A DNA stretch of 64,000 nt from Alteromonas sp. BMJM2 (lineage in GTDB: Bacteria > Pseudomonadota > Gammaproteobacteria > Enterobacterales > Alteromonadaceae): the NCBI RefSeq assembly GCF_027257845.1, contig NZ_JAPVOT010000009.1, positions 62,001 to 126,000 on the forward strand. The letters are read 5' to 3'. The translations under genes were made by a program, and so were the position numbers. The notes beneath the pieces were generated by a model. The model was not told where the DNA came from. It saw nothing but the letters and a program-made list of their open reading frames with translations, and did not search any database. Shown piece after piece: positions 10,539 to 19,308 of this stretch (its first letter is position 1; each line of letters starts with the position of its first letter).

Positions 10539-10566
10539 AAAGGTAGCTTAAATGCTACCTTTTTTA
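10539..10566 (+). terminator. Rho-independent terminator after the symporter gene
   Basis: AAAGGTAGC (10539-10547) and GCTACCTTT (10554-10562) form a perfect 9-bp stem with a 6-base loop, followed by a T run to 10565. It lies about 50 bases after the symporter stop codon. Confidence 0.88.
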
Positions 10567-10646
10567 TTGCCACTTTATCTCATCCTAACTCTGCTCTGAA
10601 AAAGAATGCTAGTAGCTCAAAGGCCGTTTCGCCAGCCCACAAGTCT

Positions 10647-11873
10647 TTAATGTAGTGCTGAAGACGGTGAAATTTTTACCGCTTTTTGCGCTGGATACAA
10701 AGTTGCCAGCACACATAACAATAAGGCCACGGCGATGGTTATGCCAACGTCTCCCCAATGAAGCTCGGACGGTAAGAAATCAATAAAATAGATATCGCCT
10801 GAGAGCACCTCAATGCCAAATACATTTTCGAGAAACAACACGATGGCAGATAAGTTAGGCGCTATTAATAACGCAAGTAGAACACCCGCTGTAATGCCCA
10901 CTACCCCGTTTATTGCTCCCTGTAAAATAAACACGTTGCGTATGAGCGAATCTGTAGCGCCCATTGTTTTTAAAATAGCGATAGCGGCTTGTTTTTCTCT
11001 GACTGCCATCACCAAAGAAGACACAATATTAAAACATGCAACAGCAATCACCAGTACAAGGGCAATGTAAACCACTGCCCTGACCAATTGAATGTCGTTG
11101 TAGAGATGCCCTTGCGTGCGAGTCCAGTCAGACATGTACACTGCTTGGGGATAGCTATAGCCAATTTCTCTCATAATAGCGTTTGCAGAATAGGCATCAT
11201 CGAACGTAAATTGCATACCTTGAGCTTTTGACGTTATCTCGGCCGCACTTGATGCCGTATCGAGATGCATTAATCCTACTAAATTGTCCAACTCACCGCC
11301 GATGGATAGAAAGCCGCTAACTGTAAGGGTAATTGTTTTAGGTGCTTTAAAGGTTAGGTCGCTCGTTGCTACAGGCACTAATACCTGCACAGCATCGCCA
11401 GGCTCAACCCCAAGCTTTTCAGCAATACCTTGACCAATAAGCACCCCTTTTTCGTCATCTTGAAAGGACAGCCACTGAGATTGCGTCACGCGATCGCTAA
11501 AATGTTGCTGATTGTCGGCTGCAATAACGCCAGTGAGCTCTATAGCTTTCAACTCCCCTTTGTACTGCAGCATTCCCGTTAGTTTGGTGTAAGGTGTCAC
11601 ACGCGTTATTCTTTCGTCTTGCTCCAAGCGATAGCGCTGAGCATCTAGGTTCTCGATACCTGTCTTGTCTACGCTGTATAGCTCTCCGTGGGGAATAACA
11701 CTGAGAATTCTATTGGTCAGTTCTTTTTCAAATCCGTTCATTACGCTTAATAGCAGAATTAGTACAAAGCAACCAAGGGCAATTCCTACCGTTGACGACA
11801 TGGAAATAAAAGAAATGAAACGCTGCTGGCTGCGGGTTTTACGAAACTGCCTTGCAAGTTCTAATGCGAACAT
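10647..11873 (-). CDS. lolE: Lipoprotein-releasing ABC transporter permease LolE
   Basis: Inner-membrane subunit of the LolCDE complex that extracts outer-membrane-destined lipoproteins and hands them to LolA. The 408-residue product has one N-terminal membrane helix (~residues 28-48), a large periplasmic domain, and three C-terminal helices with the conserved ACFNIVSSLVMAV stretch. It is assigned to LolE rather than LolC because of LolE-type sequences such as ILSVIPHGE near residue 60 and the C-terminal DIYFIDFLPSELHW, which is identical in E. coli LolE as I recall it. Its ATG overlaps the lolD stop by one base (TAATG), so the two are coupled. lolC is not here but at 60776-62008. Confidence 0.93.
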   Translation of the reverse strand: MFALELARQFRKTRSQQRFISFISMSSTVGIALGCFVLILLLSVMNGFEKELTNRILSVIPHGELYSVDKTGIENLDAQRYRLEQDERITRVTPYTKLTGMLQYKGELKAIELTGVIAADNQQHFSDRVTQSQWLSFQDDEKGVLIGQGIAEKLGVEPGDAVQVLVPVATSDLTFKAPKTITLTVSGFLSIGGELDNLVGLMHLDTASSAAEITSKAQGMQFTFDDAYSANAIMREIGYSYPQAVYMSDWTRTQGHLYNDIQLVRAVVYIALVLVIAVACFNIVSSLVMAVREKQAAIAILKTMGATDSLIRNVFILQGAINGVVGITAGVLLALLIAPNLSAIVLFLENVFGIEVLSGDIYFIDFLPSELHWGDVGITIAVALLLCVLATLYPAQKAVKISPSSALH

Positions 11874-12571
11874 TATGACAGCATCCCTACAGCGTCAGAC
11901 TGAACCAGCTTTCCATCTTTAATGCGCAGCACTCTATCCATTCTGTTTGCTAACGCTAGATCGTGAGTGACGACCACAAATGCGGTGTGCTTTTTTTCAC
12001 TTAAAGAGGTTAGTAGCTTATATATTTGCTCGCCAGTGGTATCGTCTAAATTACCGGTGGGTTCATCGGCCAGTACAATGGAGGGTTCGGTTACAAGTGC
12101 TCGTGCAATTGCAACGCGCTGGCGTTCTCCACCAGAGAGCGCAGAAGGTAAATGAGAGGTGCGGTGTGATAACCCAACCTCTTCAAGCATAGCCTTGGCT
12201 TTATCTTGTGCACCCTTTGTTGAAAGCCCTCTAATTCTAAGAGGCATGGCCACATTTTCTAGCGCAGAAAATTCACCAAGTAAGTGATGAAACTGGTAAA
12301 TGAACCCCATCTCTTCGTTGCGTAACGCGGCGAGAGTATTCGCGTTTAAGGAGGATAAGGTTTTGCCTTTAAATTGTACTTCCCCACTGCTTGGCTTATC
12401 GAGCCCACCCAGCAGGTGAAGTAAGGTACTCTTGCCTGAGCCTGAGCTACCTAAAATGGCAACATGCTCACCGGCTTTAATTGAAAGTGATATGTCTTGA
12501 AGAACGGGAGTTTCATTACTGCCGTCGTGATAACTTTTATAAATGTTGTGGCAACAAAGCACGTACTGCAT
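11873..12571 (-). CDS. lolD: Lipoprotein-releasing system ATP-binding protein LolD
   Basis: ATPase of the LolCDE lipoprotein exporter, 232 residues, essentially the E. coli length. Walker A is GSSGSGKS at residues 41-48, the Q-loop and LolD-type motif [21 protein letters not shown] follow, then the ABC signature [15 protein letters not shown], Walker [13 protein letters not shown] and the switch histidine VVTHD. It couples translationally to lolE downstream. An alternative, a generic MacB-type ATPase, is disfavoured by the FHHLL.EF.A.ENV motif and the lolE partner. Confidence 0.95.
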   Translation of the reverse strand: MQYVLCCHNIYKSYHDGSNETPVLQDISLSIKAGEHVAILGSSGSGKSTLLHLLGGLDKPSSGEVQFKGKTLSSLNANTLAALRNEEMGFIYQFHHLLGEFSALENVAMPLRIRGLSTKGAQDKAKAMLEEVGLSHRTSHLPSALSGGERQRVAIARALVTEPSIVLADEPTGNLDDTTGEQIYKLLTSLSEKKHTAFVVVTHDLALANRMDRVLRIKDGKLVQSDAVGMLS

Positions 12572-12696
12572 GCGGTTTTTCTTCTCTATTTGTCAGTGTG
12601 CGAATGGTAGCGTTAAACACTACCAACACCAAATAGAAAATGACAGCGGCATGTGAATTTGGCGCTTTATACTTTCTCAAGATTAAGGCGATTCGC

Positions 12697-14247
12697 TTAT
12701 GTGCTTTGTTGTACACTTTCTGCGAGGCTTTCCACTGATTGAGGTTTTCCGAATAGCCAGCCTTGTCCGAATCCAACGGACAGGTTGTGTAGTTCACTGG
12801 CCTGCTCGCTGTTTTCTACGCCTTCAGCAATAAGCTTAATCTCAAGGCCGTTGGCAATACCAACAATATGGGGAATAAGTGATGAACGAATACTGTTCTC
12901 TTCCATTTCCATAACAAAGCTTCTATCAATTTTTAAAAAATCGCAGTTCATCGTCTTCAACTGACTAAGGTTTGAGTAGCCAACCCCAAAATCATCAATA
13001 GCAAAAAGGAAGCCTTTACTCTTCAGTGACTTAATATGCTTGATAGCGCTGTGTGTTGAAATTTGCTCGTCTTCGGTAATTTCCAGTACTAACTTAAAAT
13101 CTTTAGTATTCAATTTAAGGGCAAAGTCTAGGTCGAGGCAATATTCTTGGTTAAAATCCATGGGAAATAGGTTAAACGAAACCTTAAACCCTTCAGGAAT
13201 TCCCTCATTGTTGGTGAGCTCTAGCATAGATTTTTTAATCATATCTTCTGTGAAGTCTCGGGTAATTCCCATCGCCTTTATTTGTGGAATAAACTCATCT
13301 GGAAAAATAGTACCTAATTCATCCTCAAACCGACTTAATACCTCACAGCCAATGACTTTACCCGAATCAAGGTCAACGAAGGGTTGATATACACAATAAA
13401 AGCTCGATTTGGCGAGCCCTCTTTTTATTCTCGACTCAAGGGAATGTTTATGGCGAAGGTAGTTAAACGTAAATATATGAGAGAATGCTGCTGTCATCAG
13501 CATGATAAGAAACAACAGAAACAGTTTCCCAATATGCAGCTCGAACAACCGATTCATATCCGGTTTTACTTTTAAACATGTAAGATAATAAATGTCGTGG
13601 CACAGACTAAAATCTAGAGCTAGATAAGAACTATCTGTCAACTCATTTTCAGCAATGGCATTGTCGATAAGTGATTCGTTACCCGCCATGTGATAAAACT
13701 TATCGCCATTATAGAAAAGCTGCCAGTCTTGAGAACGACTAAAGCCAATAATACTCTCCATATCGAGAACAGCGTTATAGCGTCCTCTTCTAACAATGGT
13801 GCCGGCCGCTTTCTCGTCGAACAGTGCAAGAGGGGTATTTATCCAAAAGATGTCGTCTTGCACGGTAACGAAATCAGGCTCGGCATCGATGAAGGGAGTA
13901 TCTAGAATACCCAAATACGTGCTACAGCTAAGCGCATCATTTTCATAAAAACCGATTTCTTTGACGAAGCGAGAGCGAAATAAGATCTTCCTCATCTCAA
14001 ACAGGTGGGCGTCATCGCAAACCAAAAAAGGCAACGTATTCACTCTATCAAGTGTTGCAGCGGCATCTTGAAACACCACACCTACACTATCCAGAATGCC
14101 AACGGCACGCTTTTCTTCCTCTGAGCGCACGAAGGAAAACATGATGAGCATGAGTAGGAATGTAACAACTACCACGCTTAGGAAGGCTACAAATGTCGCT
14201 TTTGCTTTATCAGCAAGAATATAGTTGTTGGTGGATTCCTGAGGCAT
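12697..14247 (-). CDS. CSS-motif/EAL-domain cyclic-di-GMP phosphodiesterase
   Basis: Membrane-bound enzyme predicted to hydrolyse c-di-GMP to pGpG. Two membrane helices (~residues 14-37 and ~235-257) enclose a periplasmic CSS-type sensor domain with paired cysteines (VCDDAHL and LSCSTYLG), of the kind that senses redox state through DsbA/DsbB in enterobacteria. The cytoplasmic EAL domain keeps all catalytic positions I can check: EVL (CEVLSRF), the Asn in SFNLFPMDF, the Glu in LEITEDE, the Asp pair in AIDDFGVGYSN, Lys in DFLKIDRSFV, EGVE, and the Gln in GQGWLFGKP, so activity is likely. The ATG at 14247 follows a conserved-looking N terminus; no promoter was identified. Confidence 0.9.
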   Translation of the reverse strand: MPQESTNNYILADKAKATFVAFLSVVVVTFLLMLIMFSFVRSEEEKRAVGILDSVGVVFQDAAATLDRVNTLPFLVCDDAHLFEMRKILFRSRFVKEIGFYENDALSCSTYLGILDTPFIDAEPDFVTVQDDIFWINTPLALFDEKAAGTIVRRGRYNAVLDMESIIGFSRSQDWQLFYNGDKFYHMAGNESLIDNAIAENELTDSSYLALDFSLCHDIYYLTCLKVKPDMNRLFELHIGKLFLLFLIMLMTAAFSHIFTFNYLRHKHSLESRIKRGLAKSSFYCVYQPFVDLDSGKVIGCEVLSRFEDELGTIFPDEFIPQIKAMGITRDFTEDMIKKSMLELTNNEGIPEGFKVSFNLFPMDFNQEYCLDLDFALKLNTKDFKLVLEITEDEQISTHSAIKHIKSLKSKGFLFAIDDFGVGYSNLSQLKTMNCDFLKIDRSFVMEMEENSIRSSLIPHIVGIANGLEIKLIAEGVENSEQASELHNLSVGFGQGWLFGKPQSVESLAESVQQST

Positions 14248-14418
14248 CTGAGTGCATGTGCTTAATAGTTCAATACCAGGTCAAGAGTAGACTATTTTGC
14301 AAAAAAAACACTTGTACTTTGGTTCAATTACAAAGAGGCGTAATTAGACATAAAGGCGAATAAAGATTGGGAAATTGAAAAAATTACGATGGGTATCATG
14401 CTGTGCAAGGACCATTGA

Positions 14419-14495
14419 TGGCGGAGCGGACGGGACTCGAACCCGCGACCCCCGGCGTGACAGGCCGGTATTCTAACCAACTGAACTACCGCTCC
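14419..14495 (-). tRNA. tRNA-Asp (GUC), array copy 4 in transcription order
   Basis: A 77-nt cloverleaf on the minus strand. The 7-bp acceptor stem GGAGCGG/CCGCTCC is closed, the anticodon loop reads CTGTCAC with GTC (Asp), the T loop is GGTTCGAGTCC, and CCA is encoded. Identical to the other three copies. It differs from the E. coli tRNA-Asp I recall mainly by compensated changes in the anticodon and acceptor stems. Confidence 0.97.
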
Positions 14496-14552
14496 ACACA
14501 ATGGACTTACATAAATGAAATTAATTTAACCTAATATTTGACTCGCAGTTAA

Positions 14553-14629
14553 TGGCGGAGCGGACGGGACTCGAACCCGCGACCCCCGGCGTGACAGGCC
14601 GGTATTCTAACCAACTGAACTACCGCTCC
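14553..14629 (-). tRNA. tRNA-Asp (GUC), array copy 3
   Basis: Identical 77-nt sequence to the neighbouring copies with anticodon GTC and encoded CCA. Separated by 57 bases from the downstream copy and 41 from the upstream copy; the spacers do not resemble each other. Confidence 0.97.
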
Positions 14630-14670
14630 ACATAACCGAGCTAATATGGTAAAACTAATTAATAACTAAA

Positions 14671-14747
14671 TGGCGGAGCGGACGGGACTCGAACCCGCGA
14701 CCCCCGGCGTGACAGGCCGGTATTCTAACCAACTGAACTACCGCTCC
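14671..14747 (-). tRNA. tRNA-Asp (GUC), array copy 2
   Basis: Identical 77-nt sequence with anticodon GTC and encoded CCA. A plus-strand open frame of about 70 codons that runs across this copy and copy 1 is an artefact of the tRNA sequence and not a gene. Confidence 0.97.
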
Positions 14748-14775
14748 GAAGACCTTTTAGTTATATCATTGAAAG

Positions 14776-14852
14776 TGGCGGAGCGGACGGGACTCGAACC
14801 CGCGACCCCCGGCGTGACAGGCCGGTATTCTAACCAACTGAACTACCGCTCC
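14776..14852 (-). tRNA. tRNA-Asp (GUC), array copy 1 (promoter-proximal)
   Basis: Identical 77-nt sequence with anticodon GTC and encoded CCA. This is the first copy read from the promoter at 14918-14946; the distance from the -10 element to the mature 5' end is about 65 bases. Confidence 0.97.
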
Positions 14853-14917
14853 ACATATTCAATGTTATCAGTGAGTTAAAAAGGTTGCTGTAACCCTGTG
14901 CCCTCACTGCGGCGCAG

Positions 14918-14946
14918 ATAATACGTATTCCCCAATGTGGAGTCAA
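14918..14946 (-). promoter_or_regulatory. Near-consensus stable-RNA promoter for the tRNA-Asp array
   Basis: On the minus strand, TTGACT (complement of 14941-14946) and TATTAT (complement of 14918-14923) are separated by exactly 17 bases, and a GC-rich discriminator (CTGCGCCGC) follows the -10 element. That combination is typical of rRNA/tRNA promoters under stringent control. Seen directly; the control is inferred. Confidence 0.82.
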
Positions 14947-15058
14947 TGCTTTTTATTAATAAAATTGTCATCTGCAGTTTGTTTGACCGTTTAATAAACA
15001 CAATGTCGAAATAAAATCCAAGGTGAGCAATTTTACGACAACATCGAGAGCAACAGAC

Positions 15059-16597
15059 CTAGCTTTCACCCTGCTTTTTCTTTTTAAACACGGCAAACAG
15101 TTTCTTAATTCCTTTAGGTTTGTCATCTAGTGTAAGCGATGACTCATCCATGGGTTTTTGTTTTGGTTTTTGCTTTGGTTTTAGTGACGCAGTATTACTC
15201 GCGCTTCCTTTTTTCCGTTTCAAGATAATGATAACTGCGATAATGATGCCAATAAGCAGTATTGAGCCATTGATGGCGATAGCCAGCAGCGTGAAGGTAG
15301 CAGAATCTATAGTATCAACAGGTGACTTCTCTTCTGTTTCAAGGGGCATTTCAGGCTCGGGGGGCACTACAGGGGCGCTTCCATCTACAATAGGGTCTTC
15401 GCCATTTATAAGTGGATCTTCAACCTCGGGTTCGAGCGGCCCCTGACCTAAAAACGTGTATTCTGGCACATCGAGAATAAAGTCTCGGCCATCTATCGTT
15501 GCTCCGTAAGCCGTAAGCTTTACACGGAATACCCCTTTTTCATAAGCAACAATTGGGTACTCTCTCGCCTCAGCTCCACCTTCGGTAAGAGAGAAATTTT
15601 GTGTATCTCCGTTGGGAAAGCGCACTTTGCCATCCACCAGCAAGGATTCGATCTGAACGAGCTCTCTGTCTACATCAATGAGCAAGTTGTGGTAGCCGGA
15701 ATCGTTTTCGTTTATTTCCACCGAAATATCGACAGGATTTTCGTACAAAATTATCGGAGAGCCTTCCTGCTCTCGGGTCATCATTGGTGTTTCGACAGAA
15801 AAAACAGGCTTCCATTCTCCTGACGCAATTTTTAAATTAAACTGGCCTGTAAAAATACCATCTCCAGGCCGCTCGTCCATCCCCAAGCCATCGTCTTCAA
15901 ACGTGGCGACTAACTCGTCTACCGCACCAAAATTATTATAGTTTGCATTGTTGGTGCTTATAAACTCTATATCTACATCCACAACATTTCGAAATTCCTT
16001 GTTCGTAATTTCCTCTCCGCCATTGGTTAGATAGGCGGTCGACTTTAAAATTTCGCCAGAAAAAAGGATATTTGGAAGTGGGTCGGCGGTTAACTCTATA
16101 TCAGAAATAACCATAATCCGGCTTTCTTGTAGCACTTGACCCACTGCTTGCCACGGACCGGGGACAGGATTTTTAATCGTGATCATGTCGAAGGAATCGG
16201 AATCGAACCACTTAACTTTTTCTTCGTCTACCCGGCCTTGAAATAATTTAGAGCCATCGGGTCGAACTAGCACAACGGGTGCAGAACCGTATTTGCGAAA
16301 GAACACCATGGTGATCTCTTCGACGTTGTAGTCCACGCGAAAACGATTTTTTAATAATTCTATGGAATTAGTGTAGTCATCTCCAAGCTGAGAAATAACC
16401 GACGTGTCTACCGATTGCTTTTTCCCTTCACTAGGGGTTACCGCGCCATCAGCAGTTTGCAATGCAACATCTTGCTGTTCCCGCAGCGATTGTGACGACG
16501 CGTTTGTACACCATGTGCCTAAAAGGAGCATTGCGCAATAAATCCACACTCTCACGCTGTAGTGCTGCTGCAATTGATTAAATTGGTTATCCACCAA
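15059..16597 (-). CDS. TIGR03503-type membrane-anchored protein of unknown function
   Basis: A 512-residue protein that I match from memory to the gammaproteobacterial family TIGR03503, through LLKNRFRVDYNVEEITMVFF and PGPWQAVGQVLQESRIMV. Topology seen: an N-terminal signal/anchor (~residues 18-35), a long beta-rich extracytoplasmic region with a PGDGIFTG motif like that of Ig-like or choice-of-anchor domains, a Pro/Glu/Asp-rich linker (~395-430), one membrane helix (~434-458) and a short basic cytoplasmic tail with a KPKQKPKQKP repeat. It lies directly downstream of dnaQ on the same strand (30-base gap), so it may be cotranscribed. No function can be assigned. Confidence 0.7.
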   Translation of the reverse strand: MVDNQFNQLQQHYSVRVWIYCAMLLLGTWCTNASSQSLREQQDVALQTADGAVTPSEGKKQSVDTSVISQLGDDYTNSIELLKNRFRVDYNVEEITMVFFRKYGSAPVVLVRPDGSKLFQGRVDEEKVKWFDSDSFDMITIKNPVPGPWQAVGQVLQESRIMVISDIELTADPLPNILFSGEILKSTAYLTNGGEEITNKEFRNVVDVDIEFISTNNANYNNFGAVDELVATFEDDGLGMDERPGDGIFTGQFNLKIASGEWKPVFSVETPMMTREQEGSPIILYENPVDISVEINENDSGYHNLLIDVDRELVQIESLLVDGKVRFPNGDTQNFSLTEGGAEAREYPIVAYEKGVFRVKLTAYGATIDGRDFILDVPEYTFLGQGPLEPEVEDPLINGEDPIVDGSAPVVPPEPEMPLETEEKSPVDTIDSATFTLLAIAINGSILLIGIIIAVIIILKRKKGSASNTASLKPKQKPKQKPMDESSLTLDDKPKGIKKLFAVFKKKKQGES

Positions 16598-16627
16598 GAT
16601 TACTTACCTGCCTTAGGTTATATTCGA

Positions 16628-17332
16628 CTATTGAGGACGCCATATACAGCTGCCACCCGCTTCCTCGACTATATCTAGCCGAGCTTCATGCCTTTCTAAC
16701 TCATCGGCGCTAGCCCTAATAACCTTTAATTTATTTGCCGTGCGTTCAATACGACGAAGCGCTGTAGCATCAGCGTCGCTAGTACCGTTAGACGCCAATT
16801 TGAGCTTAGTCTGTCCGCCCGTCATCAAAAGATACACATCGGCAAGAATTTCGGCATCAAGCAAAGCACCGTGCAACGTTCGATGACTATTATCTATACC
16901 GTAGCGTTTACACAAGGCATCAAGGTTATTTTTCTGCCCCGGATGCATTTTTCTGGCAAGGGTTAGCGTGTCCAGTACATCGCAAATTTGACTGGTAATA
17001 ACACCTTTGGTGCGCGCTTCCATCTTAAATTCATGATCCATAAACCCAACGTCAAACGGCGCATTGTGAATAACAAGCTGAGCACCTTTAATAAAGTTTA
17101 CGAAGTCATTTGCCACAGATGAAAACACGGGTTTATCTGCAAGGAATTCATTGGTAATGCCATGCACTTCTATCGCCTCTTGCTCTATATGGCGACCGGG
17201 ATTGATGTAGGCATGGAAGTGATTACCCGTTAAACGGCGATTTACGACCTCTACACAGCCAATTTCAATGATTCTATGGCCTTCTTTGGGGTCAATACCC
17301 GTCGTTTCAGTATCTAAAACAATTTGGCGCAT
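16628..17332 (-). CDS. dnaQ: DNA polymerase III epsilon subunit (3'-5' proofreading exonuclease)
   Basis: Proofreading subunit of the replicative polymerase. The 234-residue product carries the DEDDh exonuclease motifs: ExoI IVLDTETTGIDP at residues 4-15, ExoII IHNAPFDVGFMDHEF near residue 94, and ExoIII HRTLHGALLDAEILADVYLL near residue 150. The C-terminal ~50 residues form the polymerase-binding tail. The ATG is preceded by a good Shine-Dalgarno (AGAGGATGT). It is divergent from rnhA, the same arrangement as in E. coli. Confidence 0.97.
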   Translation of the reverse strand: MRQIVLDTETTGIDPKEGHRIIEIGCVEVVNRRLTGNHFHAYINPGRHIEQEAIEVHGITNEFLADKPVFSSVANDFVNFIKGAQLVIHNAPFDVGFMDHEFKMEARTKGVITSQICDVLDTLTLARKMHPGQKNNLDALCKRYGIDNSHRTLHGALLDAEILADVYLLMTGGQTKLKLASNGTSDADATALRRIERTANKLKVIRASADELERHEARLDIVEEAGGSCIWRPQ

Positions 17333-17573
17333 ACATCCTCTGCTATTAATGTGTTTCTATTTTTTGATAGTATATCAACCCCATCGCCACAGGCTAAGGG
17401 AAATAAGTAAAAAATAAATGTGCAGCCCTCTCACATAAGAGCTGATAATGGCTCACCATTAAAAGGGCACTTCTTGCCGAAAGCTGCATTTGCCAATTCT
17501 ATTGCAATAGAGTGCACGATTAAAAAGGCTGCAGTCGAAAAGACGTGCGGTAAAAACACACGGAAAACACGAT

Positions 17574-18044
17574 ATGACACAAAAAACCATAGACATTTTT
17601 ACCGATGGTTCTTGCTTGGGAAACCCAGGCCCAGGAGGCTATGGATCTGTGCTCATCTATAAAGGTCACAGGAAAGAGTTGAGTGATGGTTTTGCCCACA
17701 CCACTAACAATCGAATGGAGCTACTGGCGCCCATTGAAGCACTAAACTCGTTAACGGAAACATGCAACGTGGAGCTCACCACCGATAGCCAATATGTTAA
17801 AAATGGGATTAATCAGTGGATCCACAACTGGCGAAAGAACGGTTGGAAAACATCAGATAAAAAGCCAGTGAAAAATGCAGACTTATGGAAAAGACTCGAT
17901 GAAGCGGTAAAAAAACACTCGGTTAACTGGCATTGGGTGAAAGGGCATTCAGGTCACCCCGAAAATGAGCGATGTGACGTATTAGCAAGAACCGCCGCTG
18001 AATCTAAACCGACGAAACCAGACGACGGTTTCGCCGGTAAATAG
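17574..18044 (+). CDS. rnhA: Ribonuclease HI
   Basis: Degrades the RNA strand of RNA-DNA hybrids. The 156-residue product has the DEDD active site: Asp in [17 protein letters not shown], Glu in [13 protein letters not shown], Asp in [11 protein letters not shown], and the final Asp in NERCDVLAR after the catalytic histidine loop KGHSGHPEN. The basic handle region ([16 protein letters not shown]) is present as in E. coli RNase HI. The start ATG at 17574 was chosen because the conserved N terminus begins there. The gene ends 17 bases before the convergent oxidoreductase. Confidence 0.98.
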   Translation: MTQKTIDIFTDGSCLGNPGPGGYGSVLIYKGHRKELSDGFAHTTNNRMELLAPIEALNSLTETCNVELTTDSQYVKNGINQWIHNWRKNGWKTSDKKPVKNADLWKRLDEAVKKHSVNWHWVKGHSGHPENERCDVLARTAAESKPTKPDDGFAGK

Positions 18045-18061
18045 ATTGCTATAGGTTCAAT

Positions 18062-19039
18062 TTACCAAGACACCACTATCTTGCCCTTTGTATCATTATT
18101 TTCTAAACGAGCATGGGGCTTGCCTATATCTTTAATGTTGTAGTGGGTATCTAGATTGACCACCAGCTCGCCGGTCTCAAACGCCGGTAAGCACACCGTG
18201 GCGAAGTCTCGAATAAGATTCGCTTTGTACGCATCGCTGCGATTGCGCAGCGTGGTCCCTGTTATCGTTGCTCGCTTACCAAGTAATAGTGCCATATCTA
18301 GATTATCAGCATAGCGCCCGGCTAGCATAGCAAGATTAACGATAATGCCGTCTTGCTTTATCACGCTTAGGTTTTTATTGAGGTAGTCTCCTCCCACCAT
18401 ATCAAGCACCATATCGATGCCTTCAGGCCATTCCCTTTTTATTTCCTCAGCAAATGATTGTGATTTGTAGTTTATGAGTAGTTCGGCACCATTGTCTTTT
18501 GATAACGTCAGTTTTTCCTGTGATGAAGCAGTAACAGCACTGTGCACGCCCCAATAGCGACATAACTGGGTAGCGGCAAGCCCTACCCCACTGGCTCCCC
18601 CATGAATAAGAGCGCGCTGAGCAGGCTTCACATGGGCAATAGTTCGCAAACATTGAAAGGCCGTTAAAAATACCTCGGCCAGTCCAGCCGCTTCAACAAA
18701 TGGCATACCGTCGGGGATGGCCATTAAGTGAAAAGGGTTAACAATAACCTCTGTTGCGTAGCCACCGCCGGCAACTAGTCCGAAAACCCGATCGCCCTCT
18801 TTAACATTGGAGATACCTAATGCTACTTCTGTTACGGTACCAGCAACCTCTAACCCTAGTATTGTGCTTTCGCCCTGCGGTGGGGGATAGTGCCCCTGAC
18901 GTTGCAATGTATCGGCACGATTAACCCCAAAAGCCTTAACCTCTACTTTAACCATTCCATCAGGCAGCCCATAGGACTCTTTTTCTTTTACAGTGAGTTC
19001 TGAAGGCGAACATCCTTTTTCAAAGTCTACGTAATACAT
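18062..19039 (-). CDS. NAD(P)H quinone oxidoreductase, PIG3/zinc-independent MDR family
   Basis: A 325-residue medium-chain dehydrogenase/reductase. The N-terminal GroES-like half has VNRADTLQRQGHYPPPQGES and LGLEVAGTV, typical of PIG3-type quinone oxidoreductases (TIGR02824-like), and the Rossmann fold has HGGASGVGLAATQLCRYWG around residues 145-163. No catalytic-zinc ligands are visible, which fits the zinc-independent branch. The physiological quinone or enone substrate is unknown. Start ATG has GGAG-type ribosome-binding sequence upstream. Confidence 0.88.
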   Translation of the reverse strand: MYYVDFEKGCSPSELTVKEKESYGLPDGMVKVEVKAFGVNRADTLQRQGHYPPPQGESTILGLEVAGTVTEVALGISNVKEGDRVFGLVAGGGYATEVIVNPFHLMAIPDGMPFVEAAGLAEVFLTAFQCLRTIAHVKPAQRALIHGGASGVGLAATQLCRYWGVHSAVTASSQEKLTLSKDNGAELLINYKSQSFAEEIKREWPEGIDMVLDMVGGDYLNKNLSVIKQDGIIVNLAMLAGRYADNLDMALLLGKRATITGTTLRNRSDAYKANLIRDFATVCLPAFETGELVVNLDTHYNIKDIGKPHARLENNDTKGKIVVSW

Positions 19040-19308
19040 TTTACTCTCCAGTAGATAGCCGCATTTGCGGATGTGATTTCTTTACGCGCTGACTAGGGTT
19101 AAAGTTTAGTTAGCGCTGAGACCTACTGAACTTGCTGTCGCAATATGGTTTTTCACAACAGATACCCGCACACGGTAAGCTAAATTTCGGTATGATAGGG
19201 CCGCGTTGTCGTCCGTAGGGTGTCCCATGATTACCCATGAGTTTAACCGCGCATTTTTTACCCTCTTTAAACGTTATTACATCTATTTTATTTATTAAGA
19301 GAGCCTTC

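Noticed and set aside
12537..12797. An 86-codon leftward frame between the EAL gene and lolD
   Set aside because: It overlaps the ends of both neighbours and matches nothing; likely chance.
14419..14852. Regular repeats of ~77 bases with 28-57-base spacers, superficially like a CRISPR array
   Set aside because: The repeats fold as tRNA-Asp with anticodon and CCA, and no cas gene is present.
14670..14879. A 69-codon plus-strand open frame with an internal repeat (AERTGLEPATPGVTG)
   Set aside because: It is the reverse strand of two tRNA-Asp copies; this translated peptide is a well-known annotation artefact.
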